Made by a program: the position numbers and the translations under genes
Shown: one piece after another, positions 54,094 through 62,965 of the stretch
How the letters are laid out: the number at the start of each line of letters is the position of its first letter
How positions within the stretch are numbered: the stretch's first letter is position 1
Notes under the pieces: generated by a model
Database searches by the model: none
The model's input: the letters and a program-made list of their open reading frames with translations, nothing else
What the model was told of the DNA's origin: nothing
Source: Bacillota bacterium
Lineage (GTDB): Bacteria; Bacillota; Clostridia; Lachnospirales; Cellulosilyticaceae
NCBI GenBank assembly: GCA_023410675.1
Contig: JAEYPM010000093.1
Span: forward strand, 1 to 64,000
DNA: 64,000 nucleotides
Reading direction: 5' to 3'

Positions 54094-55149
54094 CTATCTC
54101 CTTTTCATAATATGTATGTCCGCTGGTGTAATAACAAGCCCTACCTTACTGCCAACTGCAGACATATATGTTGAATGAACAATCCAATTAAATGTTCCTG
54201 AGTTCACAATCATCTCATAGTGAACACCTTTAAAGGTGGCTGATTGGACAACCCCTTTTATCATTGCCTGATCTTCCTTAACAATCTTAATATCCTCAGG
54301 CCTAACAACCACATCTACTGGCACATTATTCCCGAATCCTTCGTCAACACATTCAAACGTGTTATCATGGAAGTTTACTAAATAGTCTTTGATCATTGTT
54401 CCTTCTAATATATTACTTTCACCAATAAAATCTGCAACAAAAGCATTCTTAGGCTCATTGTAAATATCAGTTGGCGTACCTATTTGCTGCACTTTCCCTT
54501 CATTCATAACAACAATAGTATCTGACATAGTAAGGGCTTCTTCTTGATCATGCGTCACGTAAATAAAAGTAATGCCTAATTTTTGCTGCATATTTTTAAG
54601 CTCTATTTGCATCCCTTTTCTAAGCTTTAAATCAAGTGCTCCTAAGGGTTCATCTAGTAAAAGTACTTTTGGCTCATTGACAAGAGCCCTAGCTATTGCA
54701 ATTCTTTGCTGTTGACCGCCACTTAAAGAATGAATTTGCCTTTTTTGAAATCCTTGTAAATTAACGAGATCTAGTATTTCATCTACTTTTTTTCTAATGA
54801 GTGCTTTGTCTACTTTTTTTATTTGAAGCCCAAAAGCTATATTATCCTCAACATTTAAATGTGGAAATAGGGCATACTTTTGAAAAACAGTATTGATACA
54901 TCGGGTATAAGGTGGTAGATGGGTTATTTCGTCTCCTTCAAAAAGAACTTTCCCAAGTGTTGGCATTTCAAATCCTCCAATAATACGGAGTAAAGTTGTT
55001 TTCCCACAGCCACTTGGACCTAAAAGTGTTAAGAATTCATTGCGTCTAATATAGAGGTTAATGTCTTGCAATACCTGTGTATCTTCAAAACTTTTTGAAA
55101 TACTTTTTAGGTCTATCATATAGTCATTTACACTATTAAGTTTATTCAT
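54094..55149 (-). CDS. potA: Polyamine ABC transporter ATPase
   Basis: A 351-residue ABC ATPase. Walker A GPSGCGKTT, signature LSGGQQQR, Walker B VLLLDEPLGALD, and a C-terminal TOBE domain (about 275-345, VVRPEDIKI). It lies directly after the XRE regulator. Confidence 0.95.
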   Translation of the reverse strand: MNKLNSVNDYMIDLKSISKSFEDTQVLQDINLYIRRNEFLTLLGPSGCGKTTLLRIIGGFEMPTLGKVLFEGDEITHLPPYTRCINTVFQKYALFPHLNVEDNIAFGLQIKKVDKALIRKKVDEILDLVNLQGFQKRQIHSLSGGQQQRIAIARALVNEPKVLLLDEPLGALDLKLRKGMQIELKNMQQKLGITFIYVTHDQEEALTMSDTIVVMNEGKVQQIGTPTDIYNEPKNAFVADFIGESNILEGTMIKDYLVNFHDNTFECVDEGFGNNVPVDVVVRPEDIKIVKEDQAMIKGVVQSATFKGVHYEMIVNSGTFNWIVHSTYMSAVGSKVGLVITPADIHIMKRR

Positions 55150-55162
55150 CTTATTATCTCCT

Positions 55163-55702
55163 CTAAAAACTTGGTGGTGTAGAAACCCATAGTATTATTG
55201 CATTAGTCTTTCCTGTATTTTCAATATAATGAACATCTACAGGACGAAAATAAAAACTATCACCTTTTTTAGCTTTAAACTTCTTACTTCCTAGATGAAC
55301 ATAGATATTACCTGCAATAACATAGCCAAATTCTTCACCTTCATGTGGTGCATCAATGGAAGATTTTCCTCCTGACTTAATATGAATTAAAATAGGTTCC
55401 ATATCATTTTTCTGTGCATTAGGTATAAGCCAAGTAATCATGTTATCTAATTCCTTATCTTCTTTCTCAAAAACATCTTGCTTTGTAAATACAATCTTCT
55501 CTTGGCTTGTCTCGTTAAAAAATTCTTTAAGATTTGTCCCTAAGCATTCTAAAATATCTATGAGTGTAGCTATAGAGGGCGAGGTAAGTCCTCTCTCAAC
55601 TTGCGAAATAAAACCTTTTGAGAGTTCACAGCGATTTGCAAGTTCCTCTTGCGTTAAACCATTTTTCTTTCTTAACTGGTTAATCTTAATCCCAATATCC
55701 AT
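55163..55702 (-). CDS. XRE-family regulator with cupin domain (PuuR-like)
   Basis: About 179 residues from MDIGIKI (GGAGGG before the ATG). N-terminal XRE helix-turn-helix (LRKKNGLTQEELANRCELSKGFISQVERG) and C-terminal cupin (IDAPHEGEEFGYVI...GDSFYFRPVDVHYIENTG). Such proteins linked to potABCD usually sense polyamines and repress uptake. It lies 13 bp before potA as first gene of the operon. Confidence 0.92.
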   Translation of the reverse strand: MDIGIKINQLRKKNGLTQEELANRCELSKGFISQVERGLTSPSIATLIDILECLGTNLKEFFNETSQEKIVFTKQDVFEKEDKELDNMITWLIPNAQKNDMEPILIHIKSGGKSSIDAPHEGEEFGYVIAGNIYVHLGSKKFKAKKGDSFYFRPVDVHYIENTGKTNAIILWVSTPPSF

Positions 55703-55734
55703 ATAGACTCCCTCCAAAAAGTATCTATAATTAT

Positions 55735-55805
55735 TAATAAACTTTTTGTTTACAGTTATTAAACTAATCTTAAAAAATTATACAGACAAAACTATAAATC
55801 GTCAA
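55735..55805 (-). promoter_or_regulatory. Promoter and candidate operator of the xre-pot operon
   Basis: TTGACG (55800-55805 on the minus strand), 17 bp, TATAAT (55777-55782). In the leader, TAAAC-TTTTT-GTTTA (55739-55753) and TTAATAA/TTATTAA (55735-55763) form inverted repeats between promoter and ribosome site, a likely regulator site. Confidence 0.75.
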
Positions 55806-55883
55806 CACTATTTCAAGATTTTTTTTGTCTTTTTTTCCCACACAAAAAAGCAGATAAATAAGCCAAGTTGATACTTAGTAACT

Positions 55884-55930
55884 AAAAAAACACGCTATCA
55901 CTGAATTGCATAATGACAGCGTGTTTTTAT
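55884..55930 (-). terminator. Terminator of the flavodoxin gene
   Basis: CACGCT...AGCGTG with inner TCA/TGA pairing, T-run on the minus strand (TTTTTTT) and also T5 on plus. It lies just past the flavodoxin stop and probably also insulates the pot promoter. Confidence 0.85.
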
Positions 55931-55937
55931 AACAATA

Positions 55938-56414
55938 CTACTTAATATCACAAAATTTTGTAATAAGTGTATCTATTTCTTTTTCTTTCTTATTCATAGG
56001 CAATGAAAATTTAGCTACTGCTTTTACGTCGCTTAAATCAAATTTCTTAGCTACATTTTCAAGGCATTTTGCTCCTCCCCTTGCAACATATGTGGTAAGC
56101 AAATAAATATTTTTCTCGTCAAATTTATTCTCTGCTATAAATACTTTCATAGCTGGAGGACAATTGCTTGCCCAGTTTGGAAATCCTAAAATAATATTAT
56201 CGTAATCATCCTTATTAAACTGGTAAGTTTTCAATTTTGGTGGCTCTTTTGTAAGCATGCTTTTTGTCCCATGAATATACCGTGAAATAATATCTGGTTC
56301 AATTTTAGTCTCAGTTTCTATTTTTAAGAGATCACAGCCAAGCCTTTTGGCTATTTGTTTTGCAACAAACTCAGTTTGCCCAGAAACAGAATAATAAACT
56401 ATTATTGTTTTCAT
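55938..56414 (-). CDS. Flavodoxin family protein
   Basis: FMN-binding protein of about 158 residues from MKTIIVYYSVSGQTEFVA, after AGGAG. The phosphate loop YYSVSGQTE and ring-binding FPNWASNCPPAMKVF are visible. It is 10 bp downstream of the HXXEE gene and so in one unit with it. Role: one- or two-electron transfer; the partner is unknown. Confidence 0.9.
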   Translation of the reverse strand: MKTIIVYYSVSGQTEFVAKQIAKRLGCDLLKIETETKIEPDIISRYIHGTKSMLTKEPPKLKTYQFNKDDYDNIILGFPNWASNCPPAMKVFIAENKFDEKNIYLLTTYVARGGAKCLENVAKKFDLSDVKAVAKFSLPMNKKEKEIDTLITKFCDIK

Positions 56415-56424
56415 AAACCTTCTC

Positions 56425-56958
56425 CTACCTTTCAAGTACCTCTACAATCTTTAGTGTAAGATTGTGTAACCCTTCAAATACTTTTGTGCATTTATTTTTG
56501 GACCTTATTGTGGCAATCATCAGTGGAATGGTTAGTATATAAAGTGAAGCAATATAAATTGGGTGTGAAATTCTTTGTATCAGTATTGCTATGGCCATAC
56601 TGGAACCAAAAAGGATACCTAGTGTCGAAAAAATTACGCCAGGAGCATATCTCTTAAATGCAAAGGTCCAATAAATATGCTGCATGCCATTAAACGTTGT
56701 AAACACAATAAGAAATACAATAATGCCTGTTGTTATATATATGTTTGGAACGATATAAGCTATTGCCGTCATAACAAATCCCCATATTGACAAAGTAAAT
56801 AGCCATAAACGACAACTTAATTTTGTACTTTTGGGTGGTGGATTGTATATCTTGTGATACCAATCAAGAATATTCCATTCCTCCATTTCATGAAAAAATA
56901 ATAAAAAGGGAATCATCCACATCCACGTTTTAATATTTATTTCTGAAAAAAATAACAT
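56425..56958 (-). CDS. HXXEE-domain membrane protein
   Basis: A 177-residue membrane protein with about five helices and the HEMEE motif (FFHEMEEW) at about 23-27 that defines the HXXEE family. Function unknown. Divergent from the TetR regulator and co-transcribed with the flavodoxin, so likely controlled by that regulator. Confidence 0.8.
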   Translation of the reverse strand: MLFFSEINIKTWMWMIPFLLFFHEMEEWNILDWYHKIYNPPPKSTKLSCRLWLFTLSIWGFVMTAIAYIVPNIYITTGIIVFLIVFTTFNGMQHIYWTFAFKRYAPGVIFSTLGILFGSSMAIAILIQRISHPIYIASLYILTIPLMIATIRSKNKCTKVFEGLHNLTLKIVEVLER

Positions 56959-56979
56959 GATTAACCCCTCCTACTTCAA

Positions 56980-57076
56980 TGTCACAATTGTGTCATTTAT
57001 GAGCTTATGATATAATAGAATTAATTACTAGTCAACATTTTCAAAGTAAGTGCTACAAATACTTAAAAATGTGACA
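56980..57076. promoter_or_regulatory. Divergent promoter region with TetR operator candidates
   Basis: TGTCACAATTGTGTCA (56980-56995) contains a perfect CACAATTGTG core, and TGTGACA recurs at 57070-57076. TATAAT (57011-57016) lies 17 bp after TTGTGT (56988-56993), so the palindrome covers the -35 of the TetR gene. Confidence 0.6.
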
Positions 57077-57089
57077 GGAGGAGTTTCCC

Positions 57090-57656
57090 ATGAATAATAG
57101 CACAAACCCTTCAGTGCTTCAGTCAAAGACATGGATTATGAATTCACTTGTTTCACTCATGGAAACAAAAGATTTCAAATCAGTCACTATTAGTGAAATT
57201 TCAGGAAATGCTGGTCTCTCAAGACGTACATTCTATCGAAATTTTGATTCAAAAGAAGATGTCCTTCAAGCATACTTTAATTTTTTAGCTGATCAATTTG
57301 TTTCAAAAATATCATCTTATCAAACATTTGATTGTAATGATTCATTAAGAGCATTGTTTGATTTATGTAAGGAACATCAGAAATTTTTTGATGTTTTAAA
57401 ACGTAATGACCTTCTTAGTTTTATGCTTAATCAATGGAATATGATTCTGCCTAAAATTCATGCTCAGCTCCTTAGTAAACTAACTGATTTCCCTAAAACA
57501 AAAAATGCTAAATCTCTAGAATACTTACTTTCATTTAATGTTGGGGGAACATTTAATATGGTTATTAAATGGATTGATGAAGGTATGACACTCTCTCCTA
57601 GTGAGCTTGCTGATATTGTTGAAGAATTTTCAGGTGGATCTCTTATTGCAAAATAA
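57090..57656 (+). CDS. TetR/AcrR-family transcriptional regulator
   Basis: A 188-residue regulator with N-terminal HTH (SVTISEISGNAGLSRRTFYRNFDSKEDVLQAYF) and a C-terminal all-helical ligand domain of the TetR_C group. Divergent from the HXXEE-flavodoxin pair with a shared palindrome in between, suggesting control of that pair and itself. AGGAGGAG precedes the ATG. Confidence 0.92.
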   Translation: MNNSTNPSVLQSKTWIMNSLVSLMETKDFKSVTISEISGNAGLSRRTFYRNFDSKEDVLQAYFNFLADQFVSKISSYQTFDCNDSLRALFDLCKEHQKFFDVLKRNDLLSFMLNQWNMILPKIHAQLLSKLTDFPKTKNAKSLEYLLSFNVGGTFNMVIKWIDEGMTLSPSELADIVEEFSGGSLIAK

Positions 57657-57700
57657 AAAGATAACCTGTACTCATTTGAGTGCTGGTTATCTTTTTATTT
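57655..57700. terminator. Terminator after the TetR gene
   Basis: AAAAGATAACC...GGTTATCTTTT with an inner ACTC/GAGT pairing; T-runs on both strands. It serves tetR on plus and may end the gdhA transcript on minus, about 86 bp beyond that stop. Confidence 0.85.
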
Positions 57701-57785
57701 TGCAATTTAATTATTTTTCCTGTCTACTTGACAAGGAATGTATCAGTGGATCTATGTTGCCTATTAATATACATCTCTATTATAC

Positions 57786-60700
57786 TTATCTCACCCTAAG
57801 AGGATATGCAGGATCCATAATAGAGTTAATCTTAATGGCATAAGAAGTTTTGTTTTGTATGTCCTTATCCGTAATATAGTGAACATCAAGTAGTCCTTGA
57901 GATTTATAACCTGTTTTTAAATAATTGATCTCAGATAGTGCTAAGCTCCAACCTAAGAGCCATGTATCTAACTCTTCCTTTTGCTTATCCGTTCCATCAA
58001 AATGAATAAGTAAATCAATATCACTATTAAGTCTAGCTGTACAGTTATTGGTGCTACCAAATAAATAAATACCCTTTATAGAAAAAGCATCCATATCTAC
58101 CTGGTTTGCAATTTGCTCAGCCATATAATGACGCCATTTCCATCCTTCGTTACTATAATCATCCATTTCCTTACTGAACATATAATCAACATGTGCATTA
58201 GACTGTATATTAGAAGGATGCTCTATATAAGCAATTGCCTTTTGCAGATCTCCATTCATTAAAATAACCAATTCCTTTTGAAAAAATATATCTTCAACTT
58301 TGATTACTTTAACGACATTGCTAAGATGGGCATATTTAGGCAAAATATCTGACAATACATTTTTTGAACCTTTAAAGAATGAATGACTAAATATAGTATC
58401 ATGATCTTCTGGATAAAGTGGTAGATATTTTATATCCTCTTCTACTAGATCTTGAAAGAAATGCGTTCCAAATGATAATTCAGGTTCATATTTAGACTGT
58501 TTTTGTGCGACTTCAATTAACATCGCAGTATTGTTAATATCTGCATAAGCAACTGGAACACCTAGTTTGATATCTCCTCGGCTTCCCCATCGCCCTGGTC
58601 CAACTAATATAAAGCTACGACGAGGTAAGATTTGATTTAGCTCACCAACAATACTACGAATGCTTATTAGATCCTCATAAGACTCCAAATTGGAATATTC
58701 ATATGGATCTACATAAACAACTGTATGAACACCAGTTACTTTGCCATTTGAAACATACTTATTACCAGTAAAAATAATGCTTTGATTAGGAATATTCATT
58801 GGAATGGCAACAGGTGCATCATGATGATTTCTACTTTGAGGGCGACATTGAAGAAGATAAAAAAACTTCCCATCACTGGCAAATTCAATATCGACAGGAT
58901 AACCCAGCTCAGATTCTAGTAAATCAAGAATTGACTTAACCTGCTTTACTAAATGAGTCTTTTTAATAAAGCCATCAAAAGTAACTATTGTCTTATCTTC
59001 TTTAAAATCTGTAGTAAAACTATTAGCCTCCATTAAGATATCATTTCTTAACACTGAGACTATTTTATCAATACATGGAATCTGATCTCCATAGTCTTTT
59101 ATAAGCTTCTCAGTAGAAATCGTAAGAAATTGCTTTTCTTCTAAATCAATGACATCCATATACTGTGGTGAATACTTTAAAAGCTCATAGATTGAATGAT
59201 TAATCGTAAGATTTGCCTGCCCAGGTGATAACAAAATTGGATAATCATCTCCAACTCGATCTACAGAGCGTGTTCCAAGCCCCATGACCATTCTAAGAAG
59301 TCCATCTTCCCGTTTAATACGTGGTGACCAACGCAGTTCATTATTGCTAAAGGCTACACCTGCAAAAATCGGAAAATAATAGGGGCCAACCTTTGAGCCT
59401 ACAACTTCCTGAATCATGATCCCCATTTGTTCATTACTATCTAGCAAATTACGTTCCTTTCGATACTGAATTGAATCTGAACTAAAAATCGATGCATATA
59501 CTTCTAAAATTCCATCTACTAATTGCTTCATACGTTCTGATTTAGTTCCAGTATTTGTTATAAAAAGACTTTTGTATTTACCAGAAAATGAAGTATTTAT
59601 TTGATCTTCTAGTAAGCTAGAAGAACGAATAATTAATGGTGCGTCTTCACAAATATCCAAGACTTTGCTAAGTTCGTTGAGTATATAGGGCGACATCCTA
59701 GAATTTTTAAGCATTTGAATGATTCTTGGATAACTCGTCCGAATATCTATCATATCTAGATATTTGTGTTCATTTAATTCATCTAGCCCGTTATCTTCTA
59801 AAAGGTACCGGAATTCATCTGAAGAAATATACCATGTTTTGGGCACACGTATATTCTCAAACTCAGGAAATTCATTTTTATACTTTTCAATAATCTGATT
59901 AGCCAAAAAGAATCCTGATCCCTTTCCTCCTATGCAACCAACACTCCTTGGTGAAGAAATAAAAGAGTCGAGAAGCTTAATAAACTCTTCAACCTCAACG
60001 TGACTATGAATTTTACTAATGAGTTTATTATTATCTGTTATAAAACGACGTGTTAATTCTACTTTTAACCATCTTTTTGTAGCTTCACTTGTCATCTCTT
60101 CATTTTTGATTGCTTTTACATATCCAGATAATGCCTCAGAGATTTTTTTAACATCGGAATCTCTTTTATCAACTATCTTGATGAGCTGATATGTTTTTCC
60201 CTGATAAATCCATAAGTTAATATACTCATAAATTTGTGAATCACTTAAACATTTTGGCAAGTTTTCAAAAATAATTTTGCTTAGCTTTATTACATCTACC
60301 TTTGGCAAAATTTCTAAAGGAAAATTTACTTCTCCATAAATATCATATTTTACCCAGTCCATCTCTTTAAAAATTGTATCCACTGTATTCGGATTAATTC
60401 CAGCTAAAAGTGCAAGCATTTTTTCGCAAACATAAAGTAGCGTTTCATGATCTGTTTTTTGCAATAAATCATAGATAGCTTCCCATCGATCCCTATAATT
60501 ATATTGATTTAAGGAATCTCTTTTATCAATAGTCTCTGAAACTCTTTTTGCTATCGTATTCAAAAGTCTTATTTCTTGATCAAGAAAAACTATATCATCA
60601 CTTGGAAAAGTATGCTTTGGATACATAGCCTTAATATATCCTCGCATTTGTCCATTTACGATTATAGGAGAAGTTAATTCATCTACTTCCTCTTCATGTT

Positions 60701-60908
60701 CTTTTTGATTAAATATCTGTCCATCAAGTTCTATCATTACTTCGCAACTATATATATTTCTAAATCCCATAGGAATGATAGAAATAATTTTTTCAAGACT
60801 TTCAGAAAGATACCCTTCTGAAAATGACTCTTCTATTAAATAAAGACATTCTAATTCTTTTGCACGCTCTACCAAATCGTCCCTTGATACTTTTTTATAT
60901 CGCTCCAT
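57786..60908 (-). CDS. GAF-like / PEP-pyruvate-binding (PPDK_N) / nucleotidyltransferase fusion
   Basis: A 1040-residue multidomain protein. Residues 15-125 look like a GAF-type sensor and 130-300 is helical. An ATP-grasp PPDK_N domain (about 325-690) has GGKGSGFF, RSSSLLED, FSGKY and QCRPQ. A conserved block around GPGRWGS (770-776) follows. Last is a pol-beta-type nucleotidyltransferase (about 935-1020) with GS 951-952 and acidic residues D963, D965 and D1008. The phosphohistidine and PEP TIM-barrel domains of a real dikinase are absent. It lies 44 bp after gdhA and is probably co-transcribed. The function is unknown; a nucleotide-transfer regulator is one possibility. Confidence 0.85.
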   Translation of the reverse strand: MERYKKVSRDDLVERAKELECLYLIEESFSEGYLSESLEKIISIIPMGFRNIYSCEVMIELDGQIFNQKEHEEEVDELTSPIIVNGQMRGYIKAMYPKHTFPSDDIVFLDQEIRLLNTIAKRVSETIDKRDSLNQYNYRDRWEAIYDLLQKTDHETLLYVCEKMLALLAGINPNTVDTIFKEMDWVKYDIYGEVNFPLEILPKVDVIKLSKIIFENLPKCLSDSQIYEYINLWIYQGKTYQLIKIVDKRDSDVKKISEALSGYVKAIKNEEMTSEATKRWLKVELTRRFITDNNKLISKIHSHVEVEEFIKLLDSFISSPRSVGCIGGKGSGFFLANQIIEKYKNEFPEFENIRVPKTWYISSDEFRYLLEDNGLDELNEHKYLDMIDIRTSYPRIIQMLKNSRMSPYILNELSKVLDICEDAPLIIRSSSLLEDQINTSFSGKYKSLFITNTGTKSERMKQLVDGILEVYASIFSSDSIQYRKERNLLDSNEQMGIMIQEVVGSKVGPYYFPIFAGVAFSNNELRWSPRIKREDGLLRMVMGLGTRSVDRVGDDYPILLSPGQANLTINHSIYELLKYSPQYMDVIDLEEKQFLTISTEKLIKDYGDQIPCIDKIVSVLRNDILMEANSFTTDFKEDKTIVTFDGFIKKTHLVKQVKSILDLLESELGYPVDIEFASDGKFFYLLQCRPQSRNHHDAPVAIPMNIPNQSIIFTGNKYVSNGKVTGVHTVVYVDPYEYSNLESYEDLISIRSIVGELNQILPRRSFILVGPGRWGSRGDIKLGVPVAYADINNTAMLIEVAQKQSKYEPELSFGTHFFQDLVEEDIKYLPLYPEDHDTIFSHSFFKGSKNVLSDILPKYAHLSNVVKVIKVEDIFFQKELVILMNGDLQKAIAYIEHPSNIQSNAHVDYMFSKEMDDYSNEGWKWRHYMAEQIANQVDMDAFSIKGIYLFGSTNNCTARLNSDIDLLIHFDGTDKQKEELDTWLLGWSLALSEINYLKTGYKSQGLLDVHYITDKDIQNKTSYAIKINSIMDPAYPLRVR

Positions 60909-60952
60909 ACTGCTTGCCCTTTCTTAATGTCAGATAAATATATAATTAAGTG

Positions 60953-62239
60953 CTATACCCAACCACGAAGTTTTACTGCTTCAGCAACACGGTTTATTGC
61001 AATAACATAGGCTGCATCCCTCATGTATAGATTTTTTTCTTGTGCTAGCTTATGTACTGCTTTAAATGCATGCGTCATCTTTTGATCAAGTTTCTCTAAT
61101 ACTTCCTCTTTAGTCCAGAAATAATTCATATTACATTGTACTTGTTCAAAGTAACTGCAAGTAACACCTCCTGCATTGCAAAGAAAGTCTGGAATCATAT
61201 AAATATTCTTTTCTCTAATAATTTTATCACAATCTGGAGTTGTAGGACCATTTGCCCCTTCACAAATTACCTTAACCTTACTGCTGATATTTGCAATAGT
61301 TTCTGGAGTAATTTGATTTTCTAGTGCACAAGGAAGAAGAATATCAACATCTTGATTAATCCATTCACTTCCGTCTAAGATTTCAACCCCTAATGCTAAT
61401 GCTTTATTCTTGTCTAAAGAACCAAAAGTATCCTTTATTGAAGCCATTTTTTCTATATCAAGTCCATTTAGATTACGGAAAGTATAGGATTTCTTATCTT
61501 GATTATCCCAGCAAGAAATTGCAATAACTTTCCCTCCCATGCTTTCATAAAGCCTTGCAGCATATTCAGCAACATTTCCAAATCCTTGAATACTTGCCGT
61601 TGTATCTGCAACATTAATATTTAATGCTTTTAATGCTTCTCTTAAGGTGTAAATAACACCATATCCAGTAGCTTCTGTACGTCCTAAAGAGCCTCCCATG
61701 CCTACTGGTTTTCCTGTAATTGTTCCAGGATAATGCCCTCCATGAATGGCTTCAAATTCATCCATCATCCAAAGCATATGCTGACCATTTGTCATAACAT
61801 CAGGAGCTGGTACATCACATACTGGTCCCATCACCTTTGCGAGTTGTCTAATATACCCACGGCATAATCTTTCTTGTTCACCTGGAGTCATATTATGAGG
61901 ATCACAGATTATTCCTCCTTTTCCTCCTCCTAAAGGAATATCTACAACTGCACATTTCCATGTCATCCACATAGATAATGCACGAATTGTGTCAACTGTT
62001 TCTTGAGGATGGAATCTTATTCCTCCCTTTGCAGGACCTCTTGCATCATTATGCTGAATGCGGTAACCATTAAATACTTTTGTAGTTCCGTCATCCATTT
62101 TTACTGGAATCGTAACATGAAATTCCCTGCTTGGTTGCCTAAGTAATTCCCTTGTCGCTTGATTTAAACCAATTAAATCTGCAACATTGTCAAACTGTGT
62201 TTGAGCTGAAACATATGGATTGTAAGTTTTTTGCTCCAT
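60953..62239 (-). CDS. gdhA: Glutamate dehydrogenase
   Basis: Glu/Leu/Phe/Val dehydrogenase of 428 residues, linking 2-oxoglutarate, ammonium and glutamate. The catalytic lysine region is GPAKGGIRFHP and PLGGGKGGI, followed by the PAPDVMTNG segment and the NAD-binding Rossmann motif GFGNVAEYAA. The length fits the NAD-type bacterial hexamer. GGAGGG precedes the ATG. Coupled at 44 bp to the fusion gene, and downstream of pgaCD on the same strand. Confidence 0.95.
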   Translation of the reverse strand: MEQKTYNPYVSAQTQFDNVADLIGLNQATRELLRQPSREFHVTIPVKMDDGTTKVFNGYRIQHNDARGPAKGGIRFHPQETVDTIRALSMWMTWKCAVVDIPLGGGKGGIICDPHNMTPGEQERLCRGYIRQLAKVMGPVCDVPAPDVMTNGQHMLWMMDEFEAIHGGHYPGTITGKPVGMGGSLGRTEATGYGVIYTLREALKALNINVADTTASIQGFGNVAEYAARLYESMGGKVIAISCWDNQDKKSYTFRNLNGLDIEKMASIKDTFGSLDKNKALALGVEILDGSEWINQDVDILLPCALENQITPETIANISSKVKVICEGANGPTTPDCDKIIREKNIYMIPDFLCNAGGVTCSYFEQVQCNMNYFWTKEEVLEKLDQKMTHAFKAVHKLAQEKNLYMRDAAYVIAINRVAEAVKLRGWV

Positions 62240-62494
62240 TTTTATCCCTCCGCCTAACTATTATTATTATATATATAACGCATAAAAATCCCTTATTTAA
62301 AATTTTATGCACTATATGTCCTAATTGTATTGTTTGAATATTGTGTAAATTGAATAATGAATAGTATTGTAAAAACATTATTATTATACTATATTCCAAT
62401 AAAAAGTCAAACGAACTAAGTATAGATATAATTTATAAGAACCTAGCTATACAAGGCTAATGAAAGAAATACCACATATAACTTTCAGAAATAA
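62240..62494. other. Control region upstream of gdhA
   Basis: About 255 bp, very AT-rich. It contains a GAAATAATTATTTC palindrome, but no clear terminator for pgaD and no riboswitch. The gdhA promoter must be here or upstream but is not clear. Confidence 0.4.
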
Positions 62495-62965
62495 TTATTT
62501 CTCAATATTTTTTATATTCTTAATAGGATTAGTTTCTAAGACAATAATCTTATTATTCTGTAACTCTTCATATATATTGGCATCTATCATCTTTAAGCTT
62601 AGTAAATCTTCTTTCGTTGCCATTTCTGGATATTTTCTACGTGTTAAATGAGCATACTTCTTTTTATTATAATATGTCCAACCCAAAAATAATAAATATA
62701 ATATAATAAATAAAATAAAACCAAATGTTACAATGCCTTGAATATCCATATTTGCTATCTGAAAAGATATTTTGTATAGTGATGGGTATTTATGATCAAG
62801 TGAAAACATAGCATCAATAAAAAAATAAAGTACAGTTATACAATAAAACCAAACGAATAGCGTGCACGCACATACTATAAGGTCACGCCACCAAATTCGT
62901 TTAGTCTCTATAATAAAAGACTTATTCACATGTCCTTTCGTATCCCTCTGTCTGGGCTTTTCCAT
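62495..62965 (-). CDS. pgaD: PgaD-like subunit of poly-N-acetylglucosamine synthase
   Basis: A 156-residue membrane protein with two helices (about 27-50 and 72-96) and a cytoplasmic C-terminal part (WTYYNKKKYAHLTRRKYPE...LLSLKMIDANIYEEL) typical of PgaD/IcaD, which together with PgaC makes poly-beta-1,6-GlcNAc. It overlaps pgaC by 40 bp. Confidence 0.82.
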   Translation of the reverse strand: MEKPRQRDTKGHVNKSFIIETKRIWWRDLIVCACTLFVWFYCITVLYFFIDAMFSLDHKYPSLYKISFQIANMDIQGIVTFGFILFIILYLLFLGWTYYNKKKYAHLTRRKYPEMATKEDLLSLKMIDANIYEELQNNKIIVLETNPIKNIKNIEK

